Assembly: GCF_024220585.1 (NCBI RefSeq)
Contig: NZ_JAMXKF010000016.1
Coordinates: 1-64,000 of the forward strand
DNA from: Dyadobacter diqingensis
GTDB taxonomy: Bacteria > Bacteroidota > Bacteroidia > Cytophagales > Spirosomataceae
Reading direction: 5' to 3'
Length of the DNA stretch: 64,000 nucleotides
Below, in pieces: positions 25,201 to 32,963 of the stretch. Within the stretch, counting starts at the first letter, position 1, and every line of letters starts with the position of its first letter. The notes beneath the pieces were generated by a model, which was given only the letters and a program-made list of their open reading frames with translations, ran no database searches and was not told the origin of the DNA. Both the position numbers and the translations under genes were made by a program.

Positions 25201-25848
25201 ATTGAACACAAACGCGGCATTCTCGTCAATGACTACATGCAAACGTCCGATGAATCGATTTTCACGGCGGGAGAAATTGCGGAATGGCGCGGGCAAATGT
25301 GGGGTATTACGCTGGCTGCCGAACAACAGGCAGAGGTTGCGGCACATTTCATCGCCGGTGATATCGCTCAGCCTTACAAAGGCAGCGTGTCCATGAACAT
25401 CCTGAAAATGGAGGGGTTACACATGAGCAGTATCGGCATGACGGAAACGCCTGCAAATGATCCGGCCTACGAGGAAATTGTATTTATAGATAAGTCAAAA
25501 CGATATTACAAAAAATGTATCGTGCATCAGGACAGGCTGGTTGGAGCGATTCTGATCGGTGATAAAAATGAGTTCCTGGAATTCAGGGATTTGATAGCCA
25601 AAGGGACGGAACTCTCTGAAAAACGCCTTCAATTATTGCGTGCAAGCCAGAAAGCAGATCCGATGGAAGGCAAGCTGGTCTGTTCATGTAATAACGTAGG
25701 ACAGGGAAATCTGGAAAAGGCTATCAAGGGAGGGTGTAACGATTTTCAAAAACTTTGTCAGCAAACCGGGGCCGGAACTGGTTGTGGTTCTTGTCGCCCC
25801 GAGGTGCGGGCAATTTTGGAAAACATGAATTTGTTGGAAACGATATGA
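22285..25848 (+). CDS. nasA: Single-chain assimilatory nitrate reductase (NasA-NasB fusion)
   Basis: A 1187-residue fusion. Residues 1 to about 715 form a molybdopterin-guanine-dinucleotide nitrate reductase with an N-terminal [4Fe-4S] site, Cys12-x2-Cys15-x3-Cys19-x27-Cys47. A pyridine-nucleotide:disulphide-type FAD module follows, with IVIGAGSAG near 730 and VGGGILGLELA near 870. A C-terminal BFD-like [2Fe-2S] domain has Cys1133, Cys1135, Cys1167 and Cys1170. It should take electrons from NAD(P)H and reduce nitrate to nitrite in the cytoplasm without a separate reductase subunit. It follows narK by 24 bp and ends upstream of a repeat-rich gap. Confidence 0.93.
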   Translation: MKTSSDTYKSTCCYCGVGCGVVVKKEENGRLSLEGDKEHPSSKGMLCSKGMNLHYTVMDQSDRLLYPQMRHNRSMPLQRVSWDEALERTAAVFKTFIKKFGPDSVAFYVSGQCLTEEYYLVNKLIKGFIGSNNIDTNSRLCMSSAVVGYKLALGEDCVPVCYDDIEEADVFYVTGANPAWCHPILWRRIEAHKNANPHVKIICVDPRRTDTARSSDLHLGIVPGTDIVLNNAIGRILVEKNYINQQFIEDHTDGYVLFKEKVFERTVQESAEICGINPDDIYLAADWIGQSKGFLSLWTMGLNQSVIGVNKNLSLINLHLITGKIGTPGNGPFSLTGQPNAMGGRETGGLANILPAHRDVTNATHREEMESFWNAPVKIAHKPGFTATEMFEALADDRLKAIWVINTNPLVSMPDINVAEKALKNARFVVVQDISNLADTVHFADVVLPAAAWLEKEGTMTNAERRITYLPKALEAPGEALPDSEIIWKFAQKMGFGEAFNYKNTSEVYDEYKQVTANTNVDVTGVDYDLLKSNRSVQWPLSTQDLNTAAENISKNIISTANSVGTKRLFTDHTFYTANKRAQIFAVADENTSEPTDENFPLVLTTGRIRDQWHTMTKTGRVTKLKQHIPQPFLQIHPKDAEARNIKEGALVVVKGRRGEVRVKAQLSDDVRQGLCFLPMHWGKILGSNLGRANNLTNNLVDPKSKEPDFKFSAVEVELYKKPFEKIIVIGAGSAGLGFINAYRTLNQEDEIHVFSKEIFPFYNRVLLPDYISGEQTWEQLVKLREDQFADSNITVHKGISIAHIDRKNKIVTDSEGNEHTYDKLILGMGSKAFMPKGVPELPGIFNMRSRFDADNLLPFINQADSHAVIVGGGILGLELAASFRKIDVKVTVIQRSGRLMERQLDPLASELLYQDLTDRGIEIYFNDEVSTFYGNNKVEGILLKSGRKINCQVVVMAIGTVPTIDLAREAGIEHKRGILVNDYMQTSDESIFTAGEIAEWRGQMWGITLAAEQQAEVAAHFIAGDIAQPYKGSVSMNILKMEGLHMSSIGMTETPANDPAYEEIVFIDKSKRYYKKCIVHQDRLVGAILIGDKNEFLEFRDLIAKGTELSEKRLQLLRASQKADPMEGKLVCSCNNVGQGNLEKAIKGGCNDFQKLCQQTGAGTGCGSCRPEVRAILENMNLLETI

Positions 25849-25910
25849 CCGGGGTCAATATGATGGGTGACATCAAAACGATGGGCGGTTCCAATTCGAT
25901 GGGCGGCACC

Positions 25911-26036
25911 CGAACGATCCCGAACGATCCCGAACGATGGGCGGTGCCCATCGCTCAGATATTTCGCCCTTTCAGGGCTATTATAAAGACAAGCCCTGAA
26001 AGGGCGAAATACCTTAAAATAGGGCAACGCCCTATT
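25911..26036. repeat. REP-like hairpin cluster, family I
   Basis: Three tandem copies of CGAACGATCC (the third ending GG) at 25911-25940 run into CGATGGGC-GGT-GCCCATCG (25935-25953). A 19-bp perfect inverted repeat follows, arms 25961-25979 and 25992-26010 (ATTTCGCCCTTTCAGGGCT). A third hairpin is AATAGGGC-AAC-GCCCTATT (26018-26036). It lies between the nitrate reductase and the rubredoxin-tailed protein and parallels the block at 15633-15725. Confidence 0.75.
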
Positions 26037-26079
26037 ATTTAACCAATTATCGACACATTGAATCAATCGCCAACGCATC

Positions 26080-27543
26080 ATGAGAGATTATTATACCATA
26101 AAAATCAATCTACCGGGAGGCATCGTTTCACCGGGATATCTCAAAGACATCCTTACCGCCGCCTGGGAATCGGGCGTTCGAAAAGTACGCTTTGGTGCCC
26201 GTCAGCAGCTACTGATGACTGTTCATTATGAAGTTGTTCGTTTTCTTGAAAAAGATTTACAAAAACTGGGTGTCAGCTATGAATTAAATTCAGAGACATA
26301 TCCCAATATTATAAGCTCTTACTGTGGTGAAGAAGTTTTCCGTACGGGGCAATGGCTTGGTGCAAACGAATACCATTCCGTACTGGACAGCTTCGATTAT
26401 CAACCACTTTTAAAAGTAAATATCTCAGATTCCAACCAGAGTTTCACCCCGTTTTTCACCGGCAACCTCAACTTCGTTTCGTCCCCTGAGCCGCATTTCT
26501 GGTATCTGTACATCCGGTCAAAACAAAGTAACAACCTGTTCCGTTGGCCCGAATTGATATACACCAACGAAATTGGCCGCCTGGCAAAAATTGCAGAGGA
26601 CTGCATGCTTAACGAAGGGTGTCAAAACCTCGAAACGCTATATGATGCGGTAAAAAAGCAAACGGACTACATTTCCATTCCGGCCACTCAGGAACTGGAA
26701 TTACCAGCCTTTACCCTGCCCTATTACGAAGGTTTTAACCGGTACGAATCCAGGACATGGCTTGGATTATATCGCCGGGATGAACTTTTCTCGGTAGAAT
26801 TTTTAATTGACCTATGCCTTTTGTGCCTTAAAACACGTGTTGGGGAAATATGCGCAACACCATGGAAATCACTGATTATCAAAGGAATTGAAGACATCCA
26901 TCGCAACACATGGAGCAGTATTCTTGGCAAACACAATATCAATGTTCGTCACGCCGCCAACGAACTTGCCTGGCAAACCGAAGACCATACCGAAGACGGC
27001 ACAATCCTGAAAGATTACCTTGTTCGCTATGTTGAAAAAAATGATACCCGTACCTTCGGGCTTTGTTTTGGAATTCAGACACGTGCCAAATCAGAAGTTT
27101 TCGGATCCGTGCTGATCAGAAAACGTCCATTATTTCAAATTGCACAGTTATCGCTTTTCAGTGTTTACGATTTATATTTCACCGAAAATTTTAATCCCAA
27201 CAGTAGAAAACATATTCTCTTTCAGAAAGGCTTGTTCAAAATCCATTTGCCGTGGCAACTCGAAAGACTTTGTCGCCAATACAACACACGCAAAACCAGT
27301 GAGAACACAGACGCATTTTTTATTGAAAAAGAAGAAATAAAAAATGCCTCTCCTGCAACGCTGACGGCGCATCAGTGCCCCAATTGCATGACGATATACC
27401 ATCCGGAGTACGGCGATACACTGAATAACATTCCGCCTAAAACCGCCTTTGAAGCATTACCTGAAACATATTGCTGCCCTACCTGCGGCACAGAAAAAAA
27501 TGAGCTGGAAGAAATTCAGTTTCCAACCGCTGTTTTAATTTAA
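26080..27543 (+). CDS. Rubredoxin-tailed protein with siroheme-reductase-like half-domains
   Basis: A 487-residue protein. The N-terminus (IKINLPGGIVSPGYLKDIL, then VRKVRFGARQQLLM) resembles the ferredoxin-like half-domain of nitrite/sulphite reductases. A second similar segment, around residues 250-275, has GEICATPWKSLIIKGI, like the TPW motif of that fold. No Cys-x5-Cys/Cys-x3-Cys siroheme site is present, so catalysis of nitrite reduction is unlikely. The C-terminus is a rubredoxin: Cys433-x2-Cys436-x29-Cys466-x2-Cys469, the canonical spacing. It probably carries electrons or assists assembly in nitrate assimilation; it is 12 bp from the nitrate-reductase-associated gene. Confidence 0.75.
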   Translation: MRDYYTIKINLPGGIVSPGYLKDILTAAWESGVRKVRFGARQQLLMTVHYEVVRFLEKDLQKLGVSYELNSETYPNIISSYCGEEVFRTGQWLGANEYHSVLDSFDYQPLLKVNISDSNQSFTPFFTGNLNFVSSPEPHFWYLYIRSKQSNNLFRWPELIYTNEIGRLAKIAEDCMLNEGCQNLETLYDAVKKQTDYISIPATQELELPAFTLPYYEGFNRYESRTWLGLYRRDELFSVEFLIDLCLLCLKTRVGEICATPWKSLIIKGIEDIHRNTWSSILGKHNINVRHAANELAWQTEDHTEDGTILKDYLVRYVEKNDTRTFGLCFGIQTRAKSEVFGSVLIRKRPLFQIAQLSLFSVYDLYFTENFNPNSRKHILFQKGLFKIHLPWQLERLCRQYNTRKTSENTDAFFIEKEEIKNASPATLTAHQCPNCMTIYHPEYGDTLNNIPPKTAFEALPETYCCPTCGTEKNELEEIQFPTAVLI

Positions 27544-27555
27544 ACCTGAAAGACA

Positions 27556-28029
27556 ATGAAAGCCGAAATCATCAATCCATTTTTCTTCGATTTTGAAAGT
27601 GATTTTGTTGAGTCACTTCGTTGTATACCCATGATTGTCCGCTACAAGCTCGATACCTGCGGAATTAAATTAAAACTCCCTGAATGGATCAAAATCAGCG
27701 TTGAAGAAAAAAAACAGCTTGCCTATCTTCCCTGTTACATGAATACGGAGGTTAATCAGTATGGGCAGTATGTCAGTAACCTGGTTTGGAAATACGCAAA
27801 CCACGAAGCAAGCCTGTTACCCAATGTCGACGACAGCTGGAACAATCTCAATGAAATTCCTGAGGAAATAAAAGAAAAATCAGTAGAATGGAATTGCCCG
27901 GCACCAACCTTAAAACAATGGATTGAACTGGATACTTTGCAAAGATTTGCCCTGGTTAAACTTAGCAGGTCCGGACATGAAGGAAAAAACTTCCCGAGGG
28001 CTTTAAGAGAATTTGGAATTATTCATTAA
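27556..28029 (+). CDS. Nitrate reductase associated protein
   Basis: A 157-residue soluble protein matching the nitrate-reductase-associated family (Nitr_red_assoc), known mainly from cyanobacteria and some Bacteroidota beside assimilatory nitrate reductase. Family-like segments include FFFDFESDFVESLRCIPMIVRYKLDTCGIKL near the start and WIELDTLQRFALVKLSRSGHE near the end. The molecular role is not established. It follows the rubredoxin-tailed gene by 12 bp and so probably closes the nitrate operon. It converges on the siroheme-synthesis gene. Confidence 0.85.
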   Translation: MKAEIINPFFFDFESDFVESLRCIPMIVRYKLDTCGIKLKLPEWIKISVEEKKQLAYLPCYMNTEVNQYGQYVSNLVWKYANHEASLLPNVDDSWNNLNEIPEEIKEKSVEWNCPAPTLKQWIELDTLQRFALVKLSRSGHEGKNFPRALREFGIIH

Positions 28030-28052
28030 TTCCTTTTCGGTGTTCAGGGAAA

Positions 28053-28637
28053 TCACTTACCCTCAGGCTTCTCAACCAAAACAGAAGTAATCCGGTTTAA
28101 TTCATCCACTTTATAAGCAAAATCACCTTTCAGCATATCCCGAACGGCTTTCAGCTGCTCCATGGCCGTTTCAAGGTTATCAGGAAGCGCCTCATTCAAG
28201 ACTTCTTTAAGCCTTTTTGCCATTGTCGGAGACATCCCATTGGTTGAAATCGCAACCTTTAAATTTCCTTTTCGAACGACCGAAGAAAGGTAAAAATCAC
28301 AGAGATCAGGAGTATCAGCTACATTGCAAAGCATATGTTTGGCACGTGCAACGAGTTTAATCCGCTTATTTTCCTCCTTATCGTTTGTAGCGACAATCAC
28401 CAGATCCTTTTCAACAAGATCCTTATCCTGAAACTTGCGTTCGATCAAGGTTATTCGAGCGTTATCCATGGCAATATCCCTGATTTCCTGTCTGATTTCG
28501 GGAGATACCAGTGTCACAGTCGCTTCCGGCGAATTGTCCAAAACAGCCGTTATTTTTTCCAGACCAACATATCCCCCACCGACAATAAGTGTGTGTAGGT
28601 TTTCAAGTTTCAGGAATATGGGAAATAGGTTATTCAA
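28053..28637 (-). CDS. Precorrin-2 dehydrogenase (Met8/CysG N-terminal type)
   Basis: A 194-residue bifunctional-type enzyme that oxidises precorrin-2 to sirohydrochlorin with NAD and may insert iron to make siroheme. The NAD-binding motif LIVGGGYVGLEKI (residues 17-29) is at the start, followed by the family segments LVIVATND, LCNVADTPDLCDFYLSSVV and KVAISTNGMSPTMAKRLKEVL. It lacks the SUMT domain that CysG carries, which is encoded separately as cobA at 18525. The two genes bracket the nitrate operon and together account for siroheme supply to NirB. Confidence 0.92.
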   Translation of the reverse strand: MNNLFPIFLKLENLHTLIVGGGYVGLEKITAVLDNSPEATVTLVSPEIRQEIRDIAMDNARITLIERKFQDKDLVEKDLVIVATNDKEENKRIKLVARAKHMLCNVADTPDLCDFYLSSVVRKGNLKVAISTNGMSPTMAKRLKEVLNEALPDNLETAMEQLKAVRDMLKGDFAYKVDELNRITSVLVEKPEGK

Positions 28638-28660
28638 AATCTGGCTGGTTAAAAATTAAA

Positions 28661-28769
28661 AGGTTACACAGAGTACCACAGAGATAAAAAAGAGAACCAC
28701 AGAGTTTTCTCTTAACAAATAAAAAATGCTGTGGTTCTTTCCTATCCTCTGAGAAACTCTGTGTAACCT
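28661..28769. mobile_element. MITE-like element with terminal inverted repeats
   Basis: The 14-bp ends AGGTTACACAGAGT (28661-28674) and ACTCTGTGTAACCT (28756-28769) are perfect inverted repeats. Inside lie second-order arms built on GAACCACAG (about 28694) and CTGTGGTTC (about 28730). The element is about 109 bp and non-coding, which suits a miniature inverted-repeat element or a dispersed Bacteroidota intergenic repeat. It separates the siroheme gene from the ABC-F gene. Confidence 0.55.
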
Positions 28770-28868
28770 ACAACACAAATTTACAAGATTAATGTCATAT
28801 TTCGGATTAACGTCTTGATTTTATAACTATTCCAACAATTCGGATTTTTACTATCTCTATCTTATCCG

Positions 28869-28876
28869 TACCTTTG
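28869..28876 (+). promoter_or_regulatory. -7 box directly before the ABC-F start
   Basis: TACCTTTG fits TAnnTTTG and ends only 4 bp before the ATG at 28881. Transcription would then start at or just beyond the start codon, suggesting a leaderless mRNA, unless another promoter is used. Confidence 0.45.
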
Positions 28877-28880
28877 CGGC

Positions 28881-30836
28881 ATGATCGCGATTACGAACCT
28901 CAGTTATTATCTTGGCGACCGCGCACTGTACGATGGCGCGTCGCTTCATATTAAGCCAAAAATGAAAATTGGCCTTATCGGCCTTAACGGGACGGGTAAA
29001 TCTACCCTGCTCCGTATGATCGATGGCGAATACCAGCCGGATGAAGGACGCATCTCTAAATCAGGGGATTGCACGATTGGCTTTTTAAATCAGGATTTAC
29101 TCTCTTACCAAAGTGACGATTCTATTCTTTCGGTAGCCATGCAGGCTTTCGAACGTCAGAATTTACTTCAGGTACAAATTGATAAAATTCTTCATGAAAT
29201 GGAGCACAACTACCGCGATGAACTCGTGGATAAGCTGGCGAAAGTTCAGGATGAGTTTGATGCCTTGGATGGTTATACCATTCAGTCAAAAGCAGAAGCA
29301 ATTCTCGAAGGTCTTGGTTTTGTTACCGATGATTTACACAGACCGCTAAGATTATTCTCAGGGGGATGGCGTATGCGGGTGATGCTTGCCAAATTGCTTT
29401 TGCAGAAACCTTCGTTGTTAATGCTCGATGAACCTACCAACCACTTGGACTTACCGTCTATTCAGTGGGTGGAAAAATATGTTCAGAGTTATGAAGGCGC
29501 CGTAATCGTAGTTTCTCACGATAGGGCGTTCCTTGACAACACCGTTGATACAATTGTTGAAGTTTCAGGGGGAAAATTGAATTTATACTCCGGAAATTAT
29601 TCTTACTATCTGGAAGAAAAAGCGTTGCGTAACGATATCCAACGCGGAGCTTTTGAAAACCAACAAGCCAAAATTAAGCAGACAGAACGTTTTATCGAAC
29701 GTTTTAAGGCAAAAGCAACAAAATCCAAGCAAGTACAGAGCAGGGTTAAGGCACTTGACAGAATGGAAGTTGTGGATGCTGTTGTTGACGAAAATGCAAA
29801 AGTTCATTTCCGTTTCCAGTTTACCACACAGCCTGGCCGTCACGTTTTCCAGTTGGAAGATGCTTCGAAAGCCTATGGTGATAAAGTAATTCTGGACCAT
29901 ACGAGTATAACCATGGAACGCGGTGATAAAATTGCGTTGATCGGTGCGAACGGACGTGGTAAATCTACGGCTTTGCGTGTGGTTGCAGGAACCGAGCCTA
30001 TCGAAGGAAAAAGAAGACTTGGACACAATGTAATGTTTACGTTCTATGCGCAGCACCAGCTGGAATCTCTGAACGTTAACCATAACCTTCTGGAAGAACT
30101 TAAATACGCCAATTCAACCAAAACAGAAACGGAATTACGTACCGTTCTGGGTTGTTTCCTTTTCTCCGGTGATGACGTATTCAAGAAGATCAAAGTACTT
30201 TCCGGAGGTGAAAAATCACGTGTGGCATTAGCAAAAGTTTTGCTTTCGCAAGCCAATTTCCTGCTGCTCGATGAGCCTACCAACCACTTGGACATGCAGT
30301 CTGTGAATATTTTGATCCAGGCTTTGCAGCAATACGAAGGTAGTTACATCGTAGTATCTCACGACAGGTATTTCGTAGAATCGATTGCCAATAAGATCTG
30401 GTATATCGAAGATCATCAGATCAAAGAATATCCCGGAACTTATGCTGAGTACGAAAGATGGGTTGAAGAACGTGGTTTACAGTCGGCGGTAAGTGACAAA
30501 GCAACGGTGAGCAGTGCACCGCCACAGGTAAAGAGCAACCAGGCTTCCAACAATAACGGAAACACTCAAAAGAACAATAATAACAAATCTATTTCCTCAG
30601 AAGACGCCCAGAAATTAAAGAAAGCCAAAAAGCAGGTAGAAGAGCTGGAAGCGACCATCGATAATCTTGAAACGAAAAAGTCGGAAACAGAAGCAAAATT
30701 GGCACAGCCGTCGGTTTACAATGATTCTGCGAAACTTGCAGAATTGAACCGATTCTACGCAGACGTAAAGAAAAAGCTGGAAGCAGCAACCGAGTCGTGG
30801 GAAACTGCGATGATGGAGGTTGAGGAACTGGGATAA
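28881..30836 (+). CDS. ABC-F family ATPase
   Basis: A 651-residue protein with two ABC nucleotide-binding domains and no membrane segments. Domain 1 has Walker A GLNGTGKST near residue 34 and signature LFSGGWRMR; domain 2 has GANGRGKST and LSGGEKSR. Both have LLMLDEPTNHLD/LLLDEPTNHLD Walker B regions. The interdomain linker is basic (RFKAKATKSKQVQSR). An Asn-rich stretch leads to a C-terminal coiled coil (about 575-650), as in Uup/YheS. ABC-F proteins act on the ribosome in translation quality control. Whether this one confers antibiotic protection cannot be judged. Confidence 0.93.
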   Translation: MIAITNLSYYLGDRALYDGASLHIKPKMKIGLIGLNGTGKSTLLRMIDGEYQPDEGRISKSGDCTIGFLNQDLLSYQSDDSILSVAMQAFERQNLLQVQIDKILHEMEHNYRDELVDKLAKVQDEFDALDGYTIQSKAEAILEGLGFVTDDLHRPLRLFSGGWRMRVMLAKLLLQKPSLLMLDEPTNHLDLPSIQWVEKYVQSYEGAVIVVSHDRAFLDNTVDTIVEVSGGKLNLYSGNYSYYLEEKALRNDIQRGAFENQQAKIKQTERFIERFKAKATKSKQVQSRVKALDRMEVVDAVVDENAKVHFRFQFTTQPGRHVFQLEDASKAYGDKVILDHTSITMERGDKIALIGANGRGKSTALRVVAGTEPIEGKRRLGHNVMFTFYAQHQLESLNVNHNLLEELKYANSTKTETELRTVLGCFLFSGDDVFKKIKVLSGGEKSRVALAKVLLSQANFLLLDEPTNHLDMQSVNILIQALQQYEGSYIVVSHDRYFVESIANKIWYIEDHQIKEYPGTYAEYERWVEERGLQSAVSDKATVSSAPPQVKSNQASNNNGNTQKNNNNKSISSEDAQKLKKAKKQVEELEATIDNLETKKSETEAKLAQPSVYNDSAKLAELNRFYADVKKKLEAATESWETAMMEVEELG

Positions 30837-30861
30837 TCCACTTTTCAATCGCTGATATATC

Positions 30862-30898
30862 AAAAGCCATTTTAAACGCGATGTTTAAAATGGCTTTT
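30862..30898. terminator. Bidirectional terminator
   Basis: AAAAGCCATTTTAAAC at 30862-30877 and its perfect complement at 30883-30898 enclose GCGAT. It ends with T residues and lies between the stops of the convergent ABC-F and Uma2 genes. Confidence 0.8.
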
Positions 30899-30909
30899 TG
30901 CTTAAAAGT

Positions 30910-31491
30910 CTACAAAAGTAAATCCTCCGTCTGCGCGTAAATATCTGCCATAGATAATGTCAGGCCTACCGTTGCCAGCTCCAAAGTATCATGAAGCTGA
31001 TATGCTTCGGACGCCAAAACCCAAAATCCTTCTTCATTTTTCCGAAAAACTTCTGCTGCCAGCGAGCGAGAATTAATCAAAACATATTCACTGAGAGATG
31101 GAATACTACGATAAAAATGAAACTTTTGCCCGCGATCATAAGCCTCGGTGCTTTCAGACAACACTTCGATAATGACAGAAGGATTTAAAATCGTATCTTT
31201 TTTATCATCGAGATATTGATTTTTATCACAGACAATAATCAAATCCGGATACGTGTAAAGACTGTTCTCCGGAATATGAATTCTCTGGTCACTGGAATAA
31301 GTCCGGCACGATTTTCCTTTGAAAGCAATATAACATTCTCCACTCAAATTTTCCACAATGCGGTTATGATTATGCCCGGCACCCGCCATGGCAAAAATCT
31401 CACCCTTATAATACTCGCTTTTGTATTCAGCCTCACGTTCCAGTTCAAGATATTCTCCGGCTGAGTAATATTTTTGAGGTTGTGCTGTCAT
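30910..31491 (-). CDS. Uma2 family (DUF820) PD-(D/E)xK nuclease-like protein
   Basis: A 193-residue protein of the Uma2/DUF820 family. The N-terminal YSAGEYLELEREAEYKSEYY is the usual family start. The restriction-endonuclease-like core shows YPDLIIVCD (the PD element) and PSVIIEVLS, where the Glu belongs to the (D/E)xK pattern. Family members are abundant in cyanobacteria and Bacteroidota and have no firm function. No toxin, antitoxin or restriction partner is adjacent, and it appears to be a single-gene unit. Confidence 0.85.
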   Translation of the reverse strand: MTAQPQKYYSAGEYLELEREAEYKSEYYKGEIFAMAGAGHNHNRIVENLSGECYIAFKGKSCRTYSSDQRIHIPENSLYTYPDLIIVCDKNQYLDDKKDTILNPSVIIEVLSESTEAYDRGQKFHFYRSIPSLSEYVLINSRSLAAEVFRKNEEGFWVLASEAYQLHDTLELATVGLTLSMADIYAQTEDLLL

Positions 31492-31595
31492 AATGTTTCG
31501 GTTCTACAACAAAAATAGTTAATTATGTTAAAAAACATCGTCGCCCTTGATACGTTGTCTTTGTATTAAAGTTACCATTTGTCATAAAAAAATCT

Positions 31596-32879
31596 ATGCG
31601 CTATCTCTTCGTCATACTGTTCAGTTTAACTTTTTTTATTTCCAAAGCACAGAATCCGGATGTGCGTCTGGATGATTTCATCTATACGGACGATATCAAA
31701 ACCGTATTTTTATACCCCGGCATTGAAGACAAGGAAAATCCCACAAGGTTGATCGCGCCACCTATTATCCCGATACAAAGCAGTTTTCCACTCGTGCTTG
31801 AATTTGACGACATGACAACCAATCTGTCAGGATTACGGGCCAAAATAATTCACTGCAATGCGGATTGGACCAAGTCAAATCTGAACGACATCGAATTCAC
31901 GTATGAGTACAACGACTACCCTATTACAACCTATGAGCAATCGTTCAGTACCAAAGTGGCTTATACCCATTATCGCTTTGAAGTGCCGAAACTTAAACTG
32001 TCGGGAAACTATGTCCTGGTGGTTTCGACCGACCGGGGCCGGAGAACATTGCTGACCAGAAAATTCATGATCTATGATTCCAAAGTTAACATTACGGCAC
32101 AGGCTCGTTTTTCACAGGGAATCCAGCAGCAGTTTTCCGACCAGCAAATCGATTTCAGCATTGACTACAAGGGCTACAACCTCATTTCTCCGCAACAGGA
32201 CCTGAAAGTGATCCTGCGCAAAAACTTCCGCTTCGACCAAACCCGGTCCGGTTTTAAACCAACCAATGTCAGGCCATTTGACCAGATCCTGGAATACACT
32301 TTTTTTGACCTTGAAAATACATTTCCAGGCGGCAACGAATTCCGTTATTTCGATAGCCGCACGCTGTCAGGTCGCGGTTATGGCGTTTATGCCCTGGAAC
32401 GCTCAACAGAGAATACCAGCCTGACACTAACCCCGGACCGTTCCCGTGCCGACAATGGTTATCTCCAAATTGAAGACCTGAACGGCCAGTATATTGTCGA
32501 CCAAAAAGAATCGGGTCGGGGCAGCGTGGAAGGGGATTATACACCCGTTCTGTTTACATTAAAAGTCCCTGAAGATCCTGACGTAACTTTTTATGTGAAC
32601 GGAGCCTTTAACCTCTGGCAGCTCAATGACCGCAATCGCATGGAATATAATGCCGACACGAAGGCCTATCAGGCCGATATCCTGATCAAACAAGGGGTGA
32701 TCAATTATGAGTATACGGCGGTAAAAGGAAATCCGCCAAAAGCTGACGACGGATATGTGGAGGGCAACTACGGCGTTACCGAAAATGATTACGACATTTT
32801 GATCTACCACCGCCCGCCAACCAGCAGATCCGACCTTTTGATCGGATATAAAACGATCGAATGGAATAGAAGAAGATAA
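31596..32879 (+). CDS. Type IX secretion system plug protein (DUF5103)
   Basis: A 427-residue exported protein with a signal peptide (MRYLFVILFSLTFFISKAQ). It carries the DUF5103 pattern: NPDVRLDDFIYTDDIKTVFLYPG near the start, LVLEFDDM, then HCNADWTKSNLNDIEFTYEYNDYPI. In type IX secretion, this protein closes the periplasmic side of the SprA translocon when idle; that role is known for the family. The presence of this gene implies the organism has a T9SS and can export proteins with sorting domains. The rest of the machinery is outside this window. Confidence 0.85.
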   Translation: MRYLFVILFSLTFFISKAQNPDVRLDDFIYTDDIKTVFLYPGIEDKENPTRLIAPPIIPIQSSFPLVLEFDDMTTNLSGLRAKIIHCNADWTKSNLNDIEFTYEYNDYPITTYEQSFSTKVAYTHYRFEVPKLKLSGNYVLVVSTDRGRRTLLTRKFMIYDSKVNITAQARFSQGIQQQFSDQQIDFSIDYKGYNLISPQQDLKVILRKNFRFDQTRSGFKPTNVRPFDQILEYTFFDLENTFPGGNEFRYFDSRTLSGRGYGVYALERSTENTSLTLTPDRSRADNGYLQIEDLNGQYIVDQKESGRGSVEGDYTPVLFTLKVPEDPDVTFYVNGAFNLWQLNDRNRMEYNADTKAYQADILIKQGVINYEYTAVKGNPPKADDGYVEGNYGVTENDYDILIYHRPPTSRSDLLIGYKTIEWNRRR

Positions 32880-32963
32880 ATTTCCTATGATTGCAACTTC
32901 CTACTTATTAGATTAGTGAATAATATTCATCAACAAATACATTTCATCTAAATCGCGGTACGT

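Noticed and set aside
26080..27543. Calling this gene a nitrite or sulphite reductase
   Set aside because: The siroheme/[4Fe-4S] cysteine pattern is missing; only half-domain similarity and a rubredoxin tail are visible.
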